Source of the DNA: Acidobacteriota bacterium
GTDB taxonomy: Bacteria > Planctomycetota > Phycisphaerae > WQYP01 > JAJZKJ01
Direction of reading: 5' to 3'
Assembly: GCA_021804195.1 (NCBI GenBank)
Contig: JAJZKJ010000011.1
Span: 1-14,874, forward strand
Length of the DNA: 14,874 nucleotides
This document shows, in pieces, positions 6,355-13,874 of this stretch (positions are counted from its first letter, which is position 1; each line of letters begins with the position of its first letter). Made by a program: the position numbers and the translations under genes. The notes under the pieces were generated by a model. That model saw only the letters and a program-made list of their open reading frames with translations. It made no database searches and was not told the DNA's origin.

Positions 6355-7901
6355 ACCTGTTTGCCAAAAAAGACATTCACCAAACCATACAGGAAGCCAC
6401 GGGCGAAACCCACGGCCTTAAGCGGGCCCTGGGAGCCTTCAACCTGGTCACACTGGGCATCGGCGCCATCATCGGCACCGGCATTTTTGTGCTCACCGGG
6501 CCGGTGGCGGCGACGGCGGCGGGGCCGGCGATTGTGATTTCCTTCATGATCGCCGCGGCCGCCTCGGCATTCGCCGGGCTGTGCTATGCCGAGTTTGCCT
6601 CCGTGATGCCCATCGCCGGCAGCGCCTATTCCTATGGCTACACCGCCCTAGGGGAGATTGTGGCTTGGATTATCGGCTGGGCGCTGATTCTCGAGTACGC
6701 CTTTGGCGCGGCCACCGTGGCTGTCGGCTGGTCGGGGTATATCAATAATTTTTTACAGGGGCTGGGCATCAACCTGCCGCCGGCCTTGAGCGCGGCGCCG
6801 GGCACGGTGTTAGTGCTCGCCAAGGGACGTTGGGTCCCGCTCATGTCCATGTCGCTGACAGCGTCAGCGCAGAAGTTAGCCGCCCTGCCGCATGTGACCG
6901 CCCGGTTTGATCTGTTTGCCATGATCGGCATTCTGCTCATGACCACGGTGCTGGTGATCGGCATTCAGGAGTCGGCCAACGTCAACAGCGCCATTGTGGC
7001 CATCAAGGTTTCCGTGCTGATCCTGTTTATCGGGATCGCGGTGGTATTCCTCAACCGTTCGCATTGGAGTGTGGCATTTCATAACTGGCATCCGTTCATT
7101 CCGCCGCAGTTCGGCTGGTACGGGGTGGTGCGCGGCGCCTCGCTGATCTTTTTTGCCTATATTGGCTTTGACGCGGTTTCGACCGCGGCCCAGGAAGCGA
7201 AAAACCCGCAGCGGGACATGCCGATCGGGATTCTCGGGTCGCTCGTGATCTGCACCATCCTCTACATTCTGGTGGGCGGCTTATTAACCGGCCTGCGCCC
7301 CTATTCCACATTGAATGTGCCCGATCCCGTCGCGGTGGGCGTGGACGCCACCGGCGTGGCCTGGGGCAGCTTTCTGGTCAAGCTCGGCGCCATCGGCGGG
7401 CTTTCGAGCACCATGCTGGTGATGCTGCTGGGCCAATCGCGAATTTTTTTCACCATGTCAAAAGATGGGCTGCTGTGGAAATGGGCCAGCAAAATCCACC
7501 CCCGTTTCCGTACGCCCTATGTTTCCACCATTCTGGTCGGCCTCTGCGTAGCCGTTCTGGCGGCGTCGCTGCCGGTGGACCGGCTGGCCGAGCTGACCAA
7601 CATCGGCACCCTTTCCGCATTCATTATCGTCTGCGCCGGAGTCTGGATCATGCGCCGGCGCGAACCCAATCTGCATCGGCCCTTCCGCACGCCCTGGGTT
7701 CCGTTTGTGCCCATCATGGGCATTCTCATCGCCAGCGGCCTGATCCTGGCGCTGCATAAGATCACCAAGGAAGTTTTTCTGATCTGGCTGGCGATCGGGC
7801 TGGTGATTTATTTCCTCTACAGCCGCAAGCACAGCCTGGTGCAAAAAGCCCTGGCGCAAAACAACGGCGCGCCGCGGGCGCAATCGCAGGCGGGAAAATA
7901 A
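6351..7901 (+). CDS. APC-superfamily amino-acid permease, CAT/YfnA-like
   Basis: The 516-residue protein resembles the cationic amino-acid transporter (CAT) branch of APC, like YfnA and ApcT. An N-terminal cytoplasmic segment of about 25 residues with HGLKRALGAFNLV precedes TM1 with GIGAIIGTGIFVLTG (36-50). TM6 and its following loop read FFAYIGFDAVSTAAQEAKNP (267-286). Lys219 in TM5 (AIVAIKVSVL) aligns with the Lys of ApcT (Lys158) that in that protein replaces the sodium ion and supports proton coupling. The name CAT does not prove cationic substrates in bacteria. The ATG overlaps the preceding stop by ATGA and has no strong ribosome-binding site, so translational coupling is likely. No GC-rich terminator follows; the next gene starts 99 bases later. 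Confidence 0.9.
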   Translation: MNLFAKKDIHQTIQEATGETHGLKRALGAFNLVTLGIGAIIGTGIFVLTGPVAATAAGPAIVISFMIAAAASAFAGLCYAEFASVMPIAGSAYSYGYTALGEIVAWIIGWALILEYAFGAATVAVGWSGYINNFLQGLGINLPPALSAAPGTVLVLAKGRWVPLMSMSLTASAQKLAALPHVTARFDLFAMIGILLMTTVLVIGIQESANVNSAIVAIKVSVLILFIGIAVVFLNRSHWSVAFHNWHPFIPPQFGWYGVVRGASLIFFAYIGFDAVSTAAQEAKNPQRDMPIGILGSLVICTILYILVGGLLTGLRPYSTLNVPDPVAVGVDATGVAWGSFLVKLGAIGGLSSTMLVMLLGQSRIFFTMSKDGLLWKWASKIHPRFRTPYVSTILVGLCVAVLAASLPVDRLAELTNIGTLSAFIIVCAGVWIMRRREPNLHRPFRTPWVPFVPIMGILIASGLILALHKITKEVFLIWLAIGLVIYFLYSRKHSLVQKALAQNNGAPRAQSQAGK

Positions 7902-7968
7902 CGGATCCCACAATTAAGTTTGTTATTTGTCTCCCCAAACGTTCCCATGCAGCCTTCGCCAACCCGGC

Positions 7969-8000
7969 GCGGGCCGCCCGCACCCGTATACTGTTTTTGA
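7969..8000 (+). promoter_or_regulatory. Putative leaderless promoter with dyad, upstream of the phosphatase gene
   Basis: TATACT at 7987-7992 is a good -10 element. Counting about seven bases on, transcription would start at or next to the ATG at 8001, which has no Shine-Dalgarno site, so the mRNA may be leaderless. No consensus -35 is visible. A 13-bp dyad GCGGGC-C-GCCCGC (7969-7981) lies where the spacer between -35 and -10 would be, a usual position for a repressor or activator site. Confidence 0.45.
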
Positions 8001-10283
8001 ATGTTTATGGCTTCGTCCCGGCGTCCATTCAGATCCTGGCTGCCCCGCACACGCTGGGGCTGGGTATTGTGCGCGCTGGGACTGCTGTTCGTTCTCTGGC
8101 ATCTGCCCCTGCTGTGGCGGCGGCCGGCGTTTTCCGGCGCGGGATTTTTCAGCTTCGCCCTGGTGGTGGCGGGAGGGGCATGGCTGGTCCGGATGGGGAC
8201 GCGAGCCGTGCAGCGCTTCATGTGGGCGGTGCGCAACCGGCTGCTGGTCACTTATTTTTTTCTGGCCGCGATCCCGGTTCTACTGACGCTCGCGATGTTC
8301 GCCATCGCGGGCTACATTTTTTACGGACAATATTCGATTTATCTGCTGGCGCGGGACTTTCGCGCCCGGGTCGAACAAGTGCGCGACGCCAACGCCATGG
8401 TGGTGGCGGCGCTGCGCGGCAATCAGAACCCCGAGCACATCGAGCGCTGGGCCATTTCCACTTACGACCATTACGTCTTTCATCACGGCGGCGTGCACAG
8501 CTATTTCTATAATGCCCGCGGACATTCTCCCGACCCTCATGCGCCGGCCCTGCCCGGATGGCTGCTGCGCCACCATGGCCCGGCACTGTTCAGCGGGATC
8601 ATCATGCGCCGGCGGAAGGGCGAATACGAAGTGGCCGCATACCGGCCTTTGCGGCTGGGACTGCCCCGCGAAAACACCCCCGCCTCGCCGCAGCCGCCCG
8701 TTTCGCCCGAAACCTCCCGTTTGCCGGGCATTTTGACGCTTTCGCGGCTGAATCATCGCTATATGACCACGCATACCGGAAATCTGGGCGTGGTGCGGGC
8801 ATTTCTTTCCAGCCGGCGCGGCCAGATCACCACGAGCGTGAATCCCGACGCGGCGCCGCCATCGTCAGGGATAAAAAAAGGACCGGAAAGCAGATCCTCG
8901 AATCCCGGATCTTCCCGGACCGAATCGTATCCACAATTTCCCGGCAGCCTGCGGCCCTTGCCCCCGGCCAAAAATATTTTTGATCAGCGCATCTTCTTTC
9001 CGGCCACGCTGAGCGTGGCGCATTGGAGCAACGGGCATCGGACAGTGCTGTTTCTTTCCGTCATCACCCGGCCGTCCATCCTGAACCGGCACCTTTTCGG
9101 CGGCATCGATCTGGGCCGCCGGGGGAGTGGCACGCTGCCGCTGACGGTGCTGAGCGCGATTGGCATCTTTTTCATACTGCTTGAGCTGATGTCGCTGCTG
9201 TTTGGCCTGCGCCTGACCCGCACCATCACCACCGCCATCCACGATCTCTATGTCGGCACCCAGCATGTGCACCGCGGCGATTTCGAGTACCGCATTCCGG
9301 TGCGCATGCGCGACCAATTGGCCGATCTGGAAGGCTCGTTTAACACCATGACCACTTCCATCCGGCGGCTGCTGCGGGAAGAACAGCAGAAGCAGCGGCT
9401 GGAGAGCGAAATCCAGATCGCGCAGGAGGTGCAGGCGCAGCTATTTCCCGCCTCCGCGCCCTTGCTGCCCGGGCTGGAGCTGGCCGGACGCTGTTTGCCG
9501 GCCCGCATGGTCAGCGGCGACTTTTACGATTTTCTGCCGCTGCAGGGAGAAAGCGACCTAATCGCGGCTCATCCCGGAGGCCAGGCCGAGCCCGAAGAAT
9601 TGATCTCGCAATTGGCGCTGGTGGTGGGAGATGTATCGGGAAAAGGCATTTCCGCCGCGCTGCTGATGGCCACGATCAGCAGCGCACTGCGCGCGTATCA
9701 GGGCGGAGCGCTGCGGGATCACGAGTCCCGGCGGCTGGAGATTCCCGGCTTGGCGCGCTGGACGGCCGCGGCGGAAAAGCATGATGATGCTTCCCTTTCA
9801 TCCGCGCCCGCCGCCGCGCTGGAGCCCGCGCGCATTCTGGCCCGGCTCAACAATCAGCTCTATCACGGCACCCCGGCGGAAAAGTACGCCACGATGTTTT
9901 ATGCCCTGTATAACGCGCCCGGGCGGCGCATGACGTATGTCAATGCCGGACATCCGCCGCCGGCGATTTTAGGGCCCCAGGGCACGCGCCGGCTCGATCA
10001 GGGCGGCACGGTGGTGGGTTTATTCCCTGAACTGAAATACCATCAGGGATCCATAACCCTCGCGCCCGGCGAACTGCTGGTGGTTTGGAGCGACGGACTG
10101 AGCGAGCCGGAAAACGAGTATGGAGTCGAGTTCGGCGAGGACCGGCTGTTGGAACTGATCGCCCGTCATCAGGGCCGTCCGCTGGGCGAAATCATCGCCC
10201 ACGTGATGGACCACCTGCGGGAGTGGTGCGGCGAGCAGGAACAGCCGGATGACGCCACGCTGGTGCTGGCACGGGCGACGTGA
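8001..10283 (+). CDS. Membrane-bound PP2C/SpoIIE-type serine/threonine phosphatase with HAMP domain
   Basis: A 760-residue signalling protein. Helices at about 19-39, 48-66 and 82-108 are followed by an extracytoplasmic region of about 270 residues, a fourth helix (379-403), a HAMP domain (about 404-456, with HRGDFEYRI and LEGSFNTMT), a coiled linker (457-480) and a C-terminal SpoIIE/RsbU-type PP2C domain. Metal-binding acidic motifs are present: SGDFYD (Asp507), VGDVSGKG (Asp544), SDGLSEPE (Asp698) and PDDATL (Asp750/751). AGHPPP (649-654) is also typical. Such enzymes usually dephosphorylate anti-anti-sigma (STAS) proteins in response to signals; no STAS or anti-sigma partner is in the window. 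The catalytic domain is interrupted by two variable stretches (about 514-535 and 568-608). The sensor part contains Pro/Ser-rich low-complexity segments (223-243, 284-323). Start may be 8001 or the ATG two codons on (8007). Confidence 0.9.
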   Translation: MFMASSRRPFRSWLPRTRWGWVLCALGLLFVLWHLPLLWRRPAFSGAGFFSFALVVAGGAWLVRMGTRAVQRFMWAVRNRLLVTYFFLAAIPVLLTLAMFAIAGYIFYGQYSIYLLARDFRARVEQVRDANAMVVAALRGNQNPEHIERWAISTYDHYVFHHGGVHSYFYNARGHSPDPHAPALPGWLLRHHGPALFSGIIMRRRKGEYEVAAYRPLRLGLPRENTPASPQPPVSPETSRLPGILTLSRLNHRYMTTHTGNLGVVRAFLSSRRGQITTSVNPDAAPPSSGIKKGPESRSSNPGSSRTESYPQFPGSLRPLPPAKNIFDQRIFFPATLSVAHWSNGHRTVLFLSVITRPSILNRHLFGGIDLGRRGSGTLPLTVLSAIGIFFILLELMSLLFGLRLTRTITTAIHDLYVGTQHVHRGDFEYRIPVRMRDQLADLEGSFNTMTTSIRRLLREEQQKQRLESEIQIAQEVQAQLFPASAPLLPGLELAGRCLPARMVSGDFYDFLPLQGESDLIAAHPGGQAEPEELISQLALVVGDVSGKGISAALLMATISSALRAYQGGALRDHESRRLEIPGLARWTAAAEKHDDASLSSAPAAALEPARILARLNNQLYHGTPAEKYATMFYALYNAPGRRMTYVNAGHPPPAILGPQGTRRLDQGGTVVGLFPELKYHQGSITLAPGELLVVWSDGLSEPENEYGVEFGEDRLLELIARHQGRPLGEIIAHVMDHLREWCGEQEQPDDATLVLARAT

Positions 10284-10286
10284 AGA

Positions 10287-11270
10287 TTACCAGCCGCCCT
10301 TGTGCATGACCGAGCAGCAGGGCTTTTGCACCGGATGCGGGCCCATGAGCTCGATGCGGGTCCCGGCCTCGGTGTACAGGTTCAACTGCCACTTGCCGTC
10401 TCTGCCGATTTGCGGCTTCTGGGTGGGCTTCCAGCCCCGCGCCAGCAATTTTCTGTCGGCTACATGCATGTGATAGACACCGATCGAAAAGTGGTTGAGC
10501 ACGGCGCGCTCGCGCAGCGAAGGATGACTAGAGTTGTCCAGCATGTATTCCAGCCAGTCGGGGCCGTTAGGCGCGCGGCGGTCGAACCAGTCCACCCTGG
10601 GCATATGCATGCCGCCGTACCACATTTCGGGAAAATGCAGGGCGGAGGCATAAAAGCGATCCTCGGCCGATTTGCTCATGACCTGATAGCCGGTATGGAT
10701 GATGACGCCGCCGATACGGCGGGGCGAAAGCAGCTTGCCGATGAGCTTGCCGGTCATGGAGTTGGGCAGGTATTGCACAAACTGAATGTCGTAGCCTTCG
10801 GGATCCTGGACGTTAAAACCCAGGTTGCCGTCGCGCAAACGATGGACCGGGCCAGGCGCAAAATGCGCGGCCAGAAGATGAGCGCGCAGGGCGCGGGCAT
10901 TGGTGGTGCGCCAGGCCAGGGTTTCGTAGCGCGGCTGCAGCGGGCCCGCCCAGCCGGGCGTGATTTCCAGAAACTGATGATCGTTCACCTTGTAGTAAAT
11001 GACCGGCCGGCCGTCGCGCCCGCGCAGGGTAAAGGCGCGGTCAAAGCCGAGCAGATGGCCCATGACGAACTGTGCGGCTTTCGCCGAGGTATCCCGCAAA
11101 TGGATATCCGCGATGCCGGTGATGCGATAGCGGGCGCCAGAGGCCCGCGCCATTTTCATTTTGGCTTTGGCCGGCGCGGGTTTGGCCGTGACGAGCGTGG
11201 CGGCAAATAGTATGCCGATGCCGGCGCTCAGCAGGCGGCGCGAGCAGGAAAAATAATAGTTATGGCGCAT
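10287..11270 (-). CDS. Secreted tandem VOC (glyoxalase-fold) protein
   Basis: The 327-residue protein has a signal peptide (Arg11-Arg12, hydrophobic 13-28, likely cleavage VTA-K after 29), then a Lys/Ala-rich linker to about 46. Two vicinal-oxygen-chelate modules follow, about 50-170 and 186-312. The second keeps the usual His/Glu metal ligands: His192, Glu241, His260 and Glu307. The first has His57 and Glu102, but Gln163 replaces the last Glu and no His is seen at the third place, so it is probably structural or partner-binding. VOC proteins include glyoxalases, ring-cleaving dioxygenases and resistance proteins; the activity here cannot be assigned. The likely location is the periplasm. A GGAG site (11281-11278) lies 7 bases before the ATG. 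The C-terminal tail contains a Cys-Cys pair (318-319). The stop is 3 bases from that of the convergent phosphatase gene. Confidence 0.8.
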   Translation of the reverse strand: MRHNYYFSCSRRLLSAGIGILFAATLVTAKPAPAKAKMKMARASGARYRITGIADIHLRDTSAKAAQFVMGHLLGFDRAFTLRGRDGRPVIYYKVNDHQFLEITPGWAGPLQPRYETLAWRTTNARALRAHLLAAHFAPGPVHRLRDGNLGFNVQDPEGYDIQFVQYLPNSMTGKLIGKLLSPRRIGGVIIHTGYQVMSKSAEDRFYASALHFPEMWYGGMHMPRVDWFDRRAPNGPDWLEYMLDNSSHPSLRERAVLNHFSIGVYHMHVADRKLLARGWKPTQKPQIGRDGKWQLNLYTEAGTRIELMGPHPVQKPCCSVMHKGGW

Positions 11271-11303
11271 GGTGTATCTCCAGAAAAGCCTTTAGCCATT
11301 GTA

Positions 11304-11332
11304 AAGATAGTACGAAGCCGGATGCTTGGCAA
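11304..11332 (-). promoter_or_regulatory. Sigma-70-like promoter of the VOC gene
   Basis: On the minus strand, TTGCCA (11332-11327) and TATCTT (11309-11304) are separated by 17 bases, close to the -35/-10 consensus. Transcription would start near 11297, giving a leader of about 27 bases that contains the GGAG ribosome-binding site. It shows the VOC gene can be expressed apart from the his operon upstream of it. Confidence 0.6.
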
Positions 11333-11394
11333 GGGCGGCCCGGATGCTGTTCTGTTGAGATCGCGCTGGCCAGCACACGCAAACACTCGCTGCA

Positions 11395-12036
11395 TCACAG
11401 CAGGCCCTTGGTCGAGGGGACCTGGGAACGAAGGCGTGGATCGCGGCTGACCGCGGCGCGCAGGGCGCGGGCAAAGGCCTTGAAAATGGCCTCGACCTTA
11501 TGATGGCTGCTGCGGCCGTAAACGGTTTTTACATGCACGTTGGCGCGGGCGGCGGCGGCAAAGCCGGCAAAAAAATCGTCAAGCAGCTCGGCTTGCAGAT
11601 CGCCCACCCGCAATACGCGCAGACCGGTGGCGACCACGGCCAGCGGCCGGCCGCTGAAGTCCACCGCCGCCAGGGCCAGGGTTTCATCCATGGGCATGAG
11701 GAAATAGCCGGCGCGGTGAATGCCTTTTTTATCGCCCAGGGCGGCCAGAAAGGCCTCGCCCAGCGCGATGCCCAGGTCCTCGACGGTGTGATGCTGATCC
11801 ACATCCAGATCACCGCGGGCGGTAATTTCCAGATCGAAGCCGCCGTGCATGGCCAGCAACTCGAGCATGTGATCGAGAAAGCGAATGCCGGTCGAGATCC
11901 GGCCGCGGCCGCGGCCCTCGAGCTGGAGCGCGAGATCAATCCGGGTTTCGCGGGTGTGGCGGCGAATGCGGGCGGAGCGGCGACGCCGCATCCGCCGCGG
12001 CGGTTTGGATTTTTCTTTTGGCATCGCCTGGACCAT
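11395..12036 (-). CDS. hisB: Imidazoleglycerol-phosphate dehydratase
   Basis: HisB dehydrates imidazole glycerol phosphate to imidazole-acetol phosphate in histidine synthesis. The 213-residue protein is the single-domain form. Motifs are complete: FLDHML (53-58), DQHHTVED (80-87), MPMDE (114-118), [17 protein letters not shown] (176-192) and the C-terminal PSTKG (207-211); the His and Glu residues of the two metal sites are all present. There is no N-terminal phosphatase domain as in Escherichia coli HisB. Instead residues 7-29 are very rich in Arg and Lys. The ATG at 12036 follows the stop of the HAD gene with no gap (TGAATG). A second ATG at 12024 is a possible start. No intrinsic terminator is seen downstream, and the operon's visible his genes end here. 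Confidence 0.95.
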   Translation of the reverse strand: MVQAMPKEKSKPPRRMRRRRSARIRRHTRETRIDLALQLEGRGRGRISTGIRFLDHMLELLAMHGGFDLEITARGDLDVDQHHTVEDLGIALGEAFLAALGDKKGIHRAGYFLMPMDETLALAAVDFSGRPLAVVATGLRVLRVGDLQAELLDDFFAGFAAAARANVHVKTVYGRSSHHKVEAIFKAFARALRAAVSRDPRLRSQVPSTKGLL

Positions 12037-12786
12037 TCAGGAACCTGCCGGGATCGTTTGCGGCTGGCCGGCTGCCCGGCAAAGCCAATCGGCCGCCTGA
12101 TTCACATCTTCCACGATCTCCTGGCAGCCGGTCCCGGCAAACAGCGCCCGCAGCTCATGGTGCGTGCTGTGCGTCCGGGGCAGAATGCCGATAAAACGGG
12201 TGCCGGAGGACGCGGCGCAGCGGGCGTCATCAATGGTATCGCCAATATAGGCCGCGATGGGCGCGGGCGCGAACTCGGCGCGCAGGCGATCCAGACCCTC
12301 GGGATGGGGCTTGCCCTGAACGACATCTTCCATGACCAGCAGGCGGGCGAAGGCGGAGGCCGTCTGAAAGCGCCGCAGAACATATTCGGCGTGCTCGCGC
12401 GGCCGACCGGTGAAAATGGCCAATTGATAGAGCGCGGCCAGTTGCGCCAGCTTCGCCGGCGCCAGCAGCCAGCGCTCGCTGGCGATGAGGCCTTCCCAGA
12501 CCCCACCGTTGCGGCGGCCGATATAGAACGTGTCAAAGGCGGGAGGAATTTCGGCGTAAGGCACTTCCAGGCCGCGCCGGCGCAACAGTTCCCGGGTGAC
12601 ATCCCAGTCATTGTTATAGCCGCCGAGATTTTTAATCTCCTGCACCTCGGCGGGCGTGGGTTCCTGGCCGCCAAAGTGGACGACCGTGCGCTGGATGGCG
12701 CGGCGATAGGAGCCGTGCACGTCCACCAGCACGCCATCCATATCGAAGACAACCCAGGGTTTTGCTTTTGTTGAGGATGCGGCCAT
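12037..12786 (-). CDS. HAD subfamily IA phosphatase, candidate histidinol-phosphate phosphatase
   Basis: The 249-residue protein has all haloacid-dehalogenase motifs: I, DMDGVLVD (Asp15 nucleophile, Asp17 acid/base); II, FTGR (Thr126); III, Lys159 in GKPHP; IV, GDTIDD (Asp183, Asp187). A helical cap between motifs I and II marks subfamily IA. The segment SYRRAIQRT with KNLGGYNNDWDVTREL (52-67) recalls the TIGR01548 group, whose members, as I recall, have been labelled imidazoleglycerol-phosphate dehydratase in databases without traceable evidence. The gene starts 5 bases after hisC and touches hisB. The pathway step between HisC and HisD needs a phosphatase, and none other is visible, so removal of phosphate from histidinol phosphate is the best inference. 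A general sugar-phosphate or phosphoglycolate phosphatase is the alternative. Confidence 0.8.
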   Translation of the reverse strand: MAASSTKAKPWVVFDMDGVLVDVHGSYRRAIQRTVVHFGGQEPTPAEVQEIKNLGGYNNDWDVTRELLRRRGLEVPYAEIPPAFDTFYIGRRNGGVWEGLIASERWLLAPAKLAQLAALYQLAIFTGRPREHAEYVLRRFQTASAFARLLVMEDVVQGKPHPEGLDRLRAEFAPAPIAAYIGDTIDDARCAASSGTRFIGILPRTHSTHHELRALFAGTGCQEIVEDVNQAADWLCRAAGQPQTIPAGS

Positions 12787-12791
12787 AAAAC

Positions 12792-13874
12792 TCAGGTCCA
12801 GAATTCCAGCAGAGCGGCGAGCGCGCGCTCCGTCTGCTCCTGCGTGCCGCAGGTGATGCGCAGCGCGCCGGGATAGTCGCCCCGCCGGTCGCGGATCAGG
12901 ATGCCTTGCCGTCGCAAGCCGCTCAGAATACTGTCCGCGCGCTCGCCTGCCTCAAAGAGCACAAAATTGGCCTCGCTTTGCCAGTATGCGATCCCGGCCA
13001 CGGCCAGCACCGATTGGATATGCTCGCGGCTGGCGCGAATCTGGCGGCGGTAATCTTCCAGCCAGCCCTGATCCCGCAAGGCAGCCAGGGCGCAGCGAAT
13101 CGCCAGCGTATTCACGTTATACGGGGAATGCGCCTTGCGCAGCACGGGCATGAGTTCGGGGTGGGCGAAGAGGCTGCCCAGACGCAGGCCGGCGAGGCCA
13201 TAGGATTTGGAAAACGTCCGGGCCACCAGCAGGTTGGGCAATGTGCGCACCGCGTCCAGCAGGCCGCGGTAACCAGGGGCGACAAAGTCGGCGTAGGCCT
13301 CATCCACCAGAAACGCCGTTTGCGGCGTGGCGCGAACCCAATCGAGCAATTCCGCCGGCGGCGTGAGATGGCCGGTGGGATTATTGGGGCTGGCGATGAT
13401 GACCAGACGGGTTTGGGGCGTGAGAGCGGCCCGCAGGGCGCTGGAGTCCAGCTCGAAACGGCGAATGCGGGAAGTTATTTCGCGCTCGCGCCAGCGCACC
13501 GGCATCATATGCGCGCCGGTCAACTCACCGTAAAAACGGTAAATGGTGAAGGTGGGCTCGACAATGACCATCTCATCGCCGGAATCCACAAAACATTGCA
13601 CCGCCAGCAAAATGGCGTCATCCACGCCGTTGGTCAATGTCATCGTCGCCGGAGTGTGGCCAAAGGCCTGAGCGATGGCGTCTTCGCCCTGGGCATATTC
13701 GGGATAACGGGCCAGATCTTCGCCGGTGATTTCGCGCAGCACCTCGAGCACGCGCGGCGGGCAGCCGATGGTGTTTTCGTTGAAATCGAGGCGCAGGCCG
13801 GCGCGGCCCTCTTTGGGAGGGTTATAGGCGCGCAAACGCTCGACCGCGGGCCGCAGGCGAGGCAGCAGGCTCAT
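12792..13874 (-). CDS. hisC: Histidinol-phosphate aminotransferase
   Basis: HisC is a PLP-dependent fold type I enzyme that transfers the amino group of glutamate to imidazole-acetol phosphate, giving histidinol phosphate. The 360-residue protein has the usual length. Markers in order: LDFNENTIG (29-37), RYPEY (56-60), SPNNPTG (162-168), VDEAYADF (190-197), the PLP lysine Lys223 in FSKSYGLAGLRLG (221-233), and a C-terminal LRITCGT with its substrate-binding Arg. The start ATG overlaps the hisD stop (ATGA) and has AAAGGTGG 6 bases upstream (13888-13881). It is followed 5 bases later by the HAD gene. Confidence 0.95.
   Translation of the reverse strand: MSLLPRLRPAVERLRAYNPPKEGRAGLRLDFNENTIGCPPRVLEVLREITGEDLARYPEYAQGEDAIAQAFGHTPATMTLTNGVDDAILLAVQCFVDSGDEMVIVEPTFTIYRFYGELTGAHMMPVRWREREITSRIRRFELDSSALRAALTPQTRLVIIASPNNPTGHLTPPAELLDWVRATPQTAFLVDEAYADFVAPGYRGLLDAVRTLPNLLVARTFSKSYGLAGLRLGSLFAHPELMPVLRKAHSPYNVNTLAIRCALAALRDQGWLEDYRRQIRASREHIQSVLAVAGIAYWQSEANFVLFEAGERADSILSGLRRQGILIRDRRGDYPGALRITCGTQEQTERALAALLEFWT

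Noticed and set aside
7896..7928. AAATAAC/GTTATTT inverted repeat after the second permease as a terminator
   Set aside because: The stem is only 7 AT-rich pairs with a 19-base loop and no T-run, too weak for an intrinsic terminator.
11500..12774. 424-codon plus-strand open frame across hisB and the HAD gene
   Set aside because: It runs antisense to two genes with complete catalytic motifs and its translation shows no recognisable domain.
12037..12786. HAD gene annotated as imidazoleglycerol-phosphate dehydratase
   Set aside because: It has HAD motifs I-IV and none of the HisB motifs; a complete hisB lies next to it.
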